Shown one piece after another: positions 42,075-42,895 of a stretch of 42,895 nt of DNA (the stretch's first letter is position 1; each line of letters begins with the position of its first letter). The stretch comes from a bacterium (GTDB taxonomy: Bacteria > Patescibacteriota > Minisyncoccia > Moranbacterales > UBA1568): NCBI GenBank assembly GCA_021821305.1, contig JAKACP010000001.1, forward strand, positions 705,526-748,420, in the 5' to 3' direction. Position numbers and translations under genes: made by a program. The notes beneath the pieces are model-generated. The model was not told where the DNA came from. It saw only the letters and a list, made by a program, of their open reading frames with translations, and did no database searches.

Positions 42075-42895
42075 TCACTTCCCGATGCGCAATTCCGCGA
42101 ATAGCCGCGTGAATTTTTCGAAATGACGGGGGCCGCGGGGCCGTGGAAGGAAGATGAGCGTCGAGTCGGTGGCCTCGATATGCGCTCCTTCCCACTTCGT
42201 CTTCGGATTGCGCTCGATCTTCCCCTTCTGCCAACGCCCGAGCGCGGACTCGAGCGAGGAGGAATCGAGGAGACGCTCCAGGAACCGCTGAATGAACGGC
42301 GCCGCCGAGGGCTCCGGCCGATACCACAGAGGAAGGAGTTCCGTCGGATGGAAATTCGGCTGGAGGTCGGCGATCCATCGGTTCCTGAGCTCGAAGCGGC
42401 GGAACACGTCCTCGCCGACGATCGGGATGAGAAACCGGTATTCGTTCGCGGAAAAGAGGTCCTTGGAAGAGATTTCCAGGCGATCGAGGGCGACGTAGTA
42501 GTTGAGACACGCGCGGTCGCGCGACCACTCGCCGTGGCGGCGCTTGCCGATCATATGCAGGAAGCCGGTGAGGATCGTCCTCCCCGTCCAGATACGTCCC
42601 TCCTTGAGGACGACGAACAAATCCCAATCGCTCTCCGTATCGCTCTGCTTCATCGCGAGACTTCCCGTCACGCCGACCATCCGGACGAACGGAACGAACG
42701 GAAGAAGCCGGGCGAGCCGGCGGACACGTTTGAGCTTGGCGGACGATATCTTGTCCTTCCGCAGGCGGGAATCGACCAGATCCCCGTGCCCCTTGAGGAA
42801 ATAGAATCCGTCGCGCGTCTCGATCCGACCCGCGAGCGCGTCTTCCCCGAGCGCGCGGACGATGTCCCGGAGCGACGCTCGCCGATCCTCCTCGG
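42075..42895 (-). CDS. Nucleotidyltransferase-domain protein with N-terminal helical/winged-helix-like region, truncated by window edge
   Basis: Frame is open to the window end: ...RLARLLPFVPFVRMVGVTGSLAMKQSDTESDWDLFVVLKEGRIWTGR (GS...D.D NTase signature). Confidence 0.78.
   Translation of the reverse strand, partial: EEDRRASLRDIVRALGEDALAGRIETRDGFYFLKGHGDLVDSRLRKDKISSAKLKRVRRLARLLPFVPFVRMVGVTGSLAMKQSDTESDWDLFVVLKEGRIWTGRTILTGFLHMIGKRRHGEWSRDRACLNYYVALDRLEISSKDLFSANEYRFLIPIVGEDVFRRFELRNRWIADLQPNFHPTELLPLWYRPEPSAAPFIQRFLERLLDSSSLESALGRWQKGKIERNPKTKWEGAHIEATDSTLIFLPRPRGPRHFEKFTRLFAELRIGK

Noticed and set aside
41995-42627. In-frame N-terminal extension of pilC
   Set aside because: Overlaps the nucleotidyltransferase gene and lacks protein-like sequence before MPKFLYTAK.
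1-42895. CRISPR array, rRNA, transposase or integrase
   Set aside because: No regularly spaced direct repeats of 25-40 bp, no rRNA-like sequence, and no recombinase or transposase motifs seen in any listed ORF.

Overview
The window is a mostly GC-rich bacterial chromosomal segment. Gene content and order (reduced dcw cluster, RarA, MiaB, RlmN, PilC/M/N/O pilus operon, lamin-tail/PKD surface protein, many short orphan genes) suggest a Candidate Phyla Radiation / Patescibacteria genome; this taxonomic call is inference. Most genes lie on the minus strand. Main blocks: (1) 1-5.75 kb, dcw cluster mraZ-rsmH-ftsL-like-ftsI-murF plus a DUF475 membrane protein; (2) 6-16.4 kb, lamin-tail/PKD protein, cold-shock protein, tmk, PD-(D/E)XK nuclease, alpha/beta hydrolase, DnaQ-like exonuclease, Mu Gam-like protein, GIY-YIG protein and orphans; (3) 16.4-23.3 kb, a visibly AT-richer defence island with an XRE regulator, an ImmA/IrrE metallopeptidase and a large PD-(D/E)XK-like protein in one operon, next to an AbrB-like gene plus Type III restriction-modification mod/res directly downstream of tRNA-Arg(UCU), the whole flanked by a 10-bp direct repeat; (4) 23.4-34.6 kb, housekeeping and repair genes (M23 peptidase, MGMT, VOC, SOUL, peroxiredoxin, rarA, acylphosphatase, xth, miaB, rlmN) with short orphans and two copies of a palindromic intergenic repeat; (5) 34.6-42 kb, a type IV pilus operon with an unusually large repeat-bearing prepilin, then a nucleotidyltransferase cut by the window edge. 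The best candidate for an undescribed system is the XRE-ImmA/IrrE-nuclease triad at 16496-18791. No CRISPR array, rRNA, transposase or integrase was recognised. All family calls come from reading the sequence; no database search was run.
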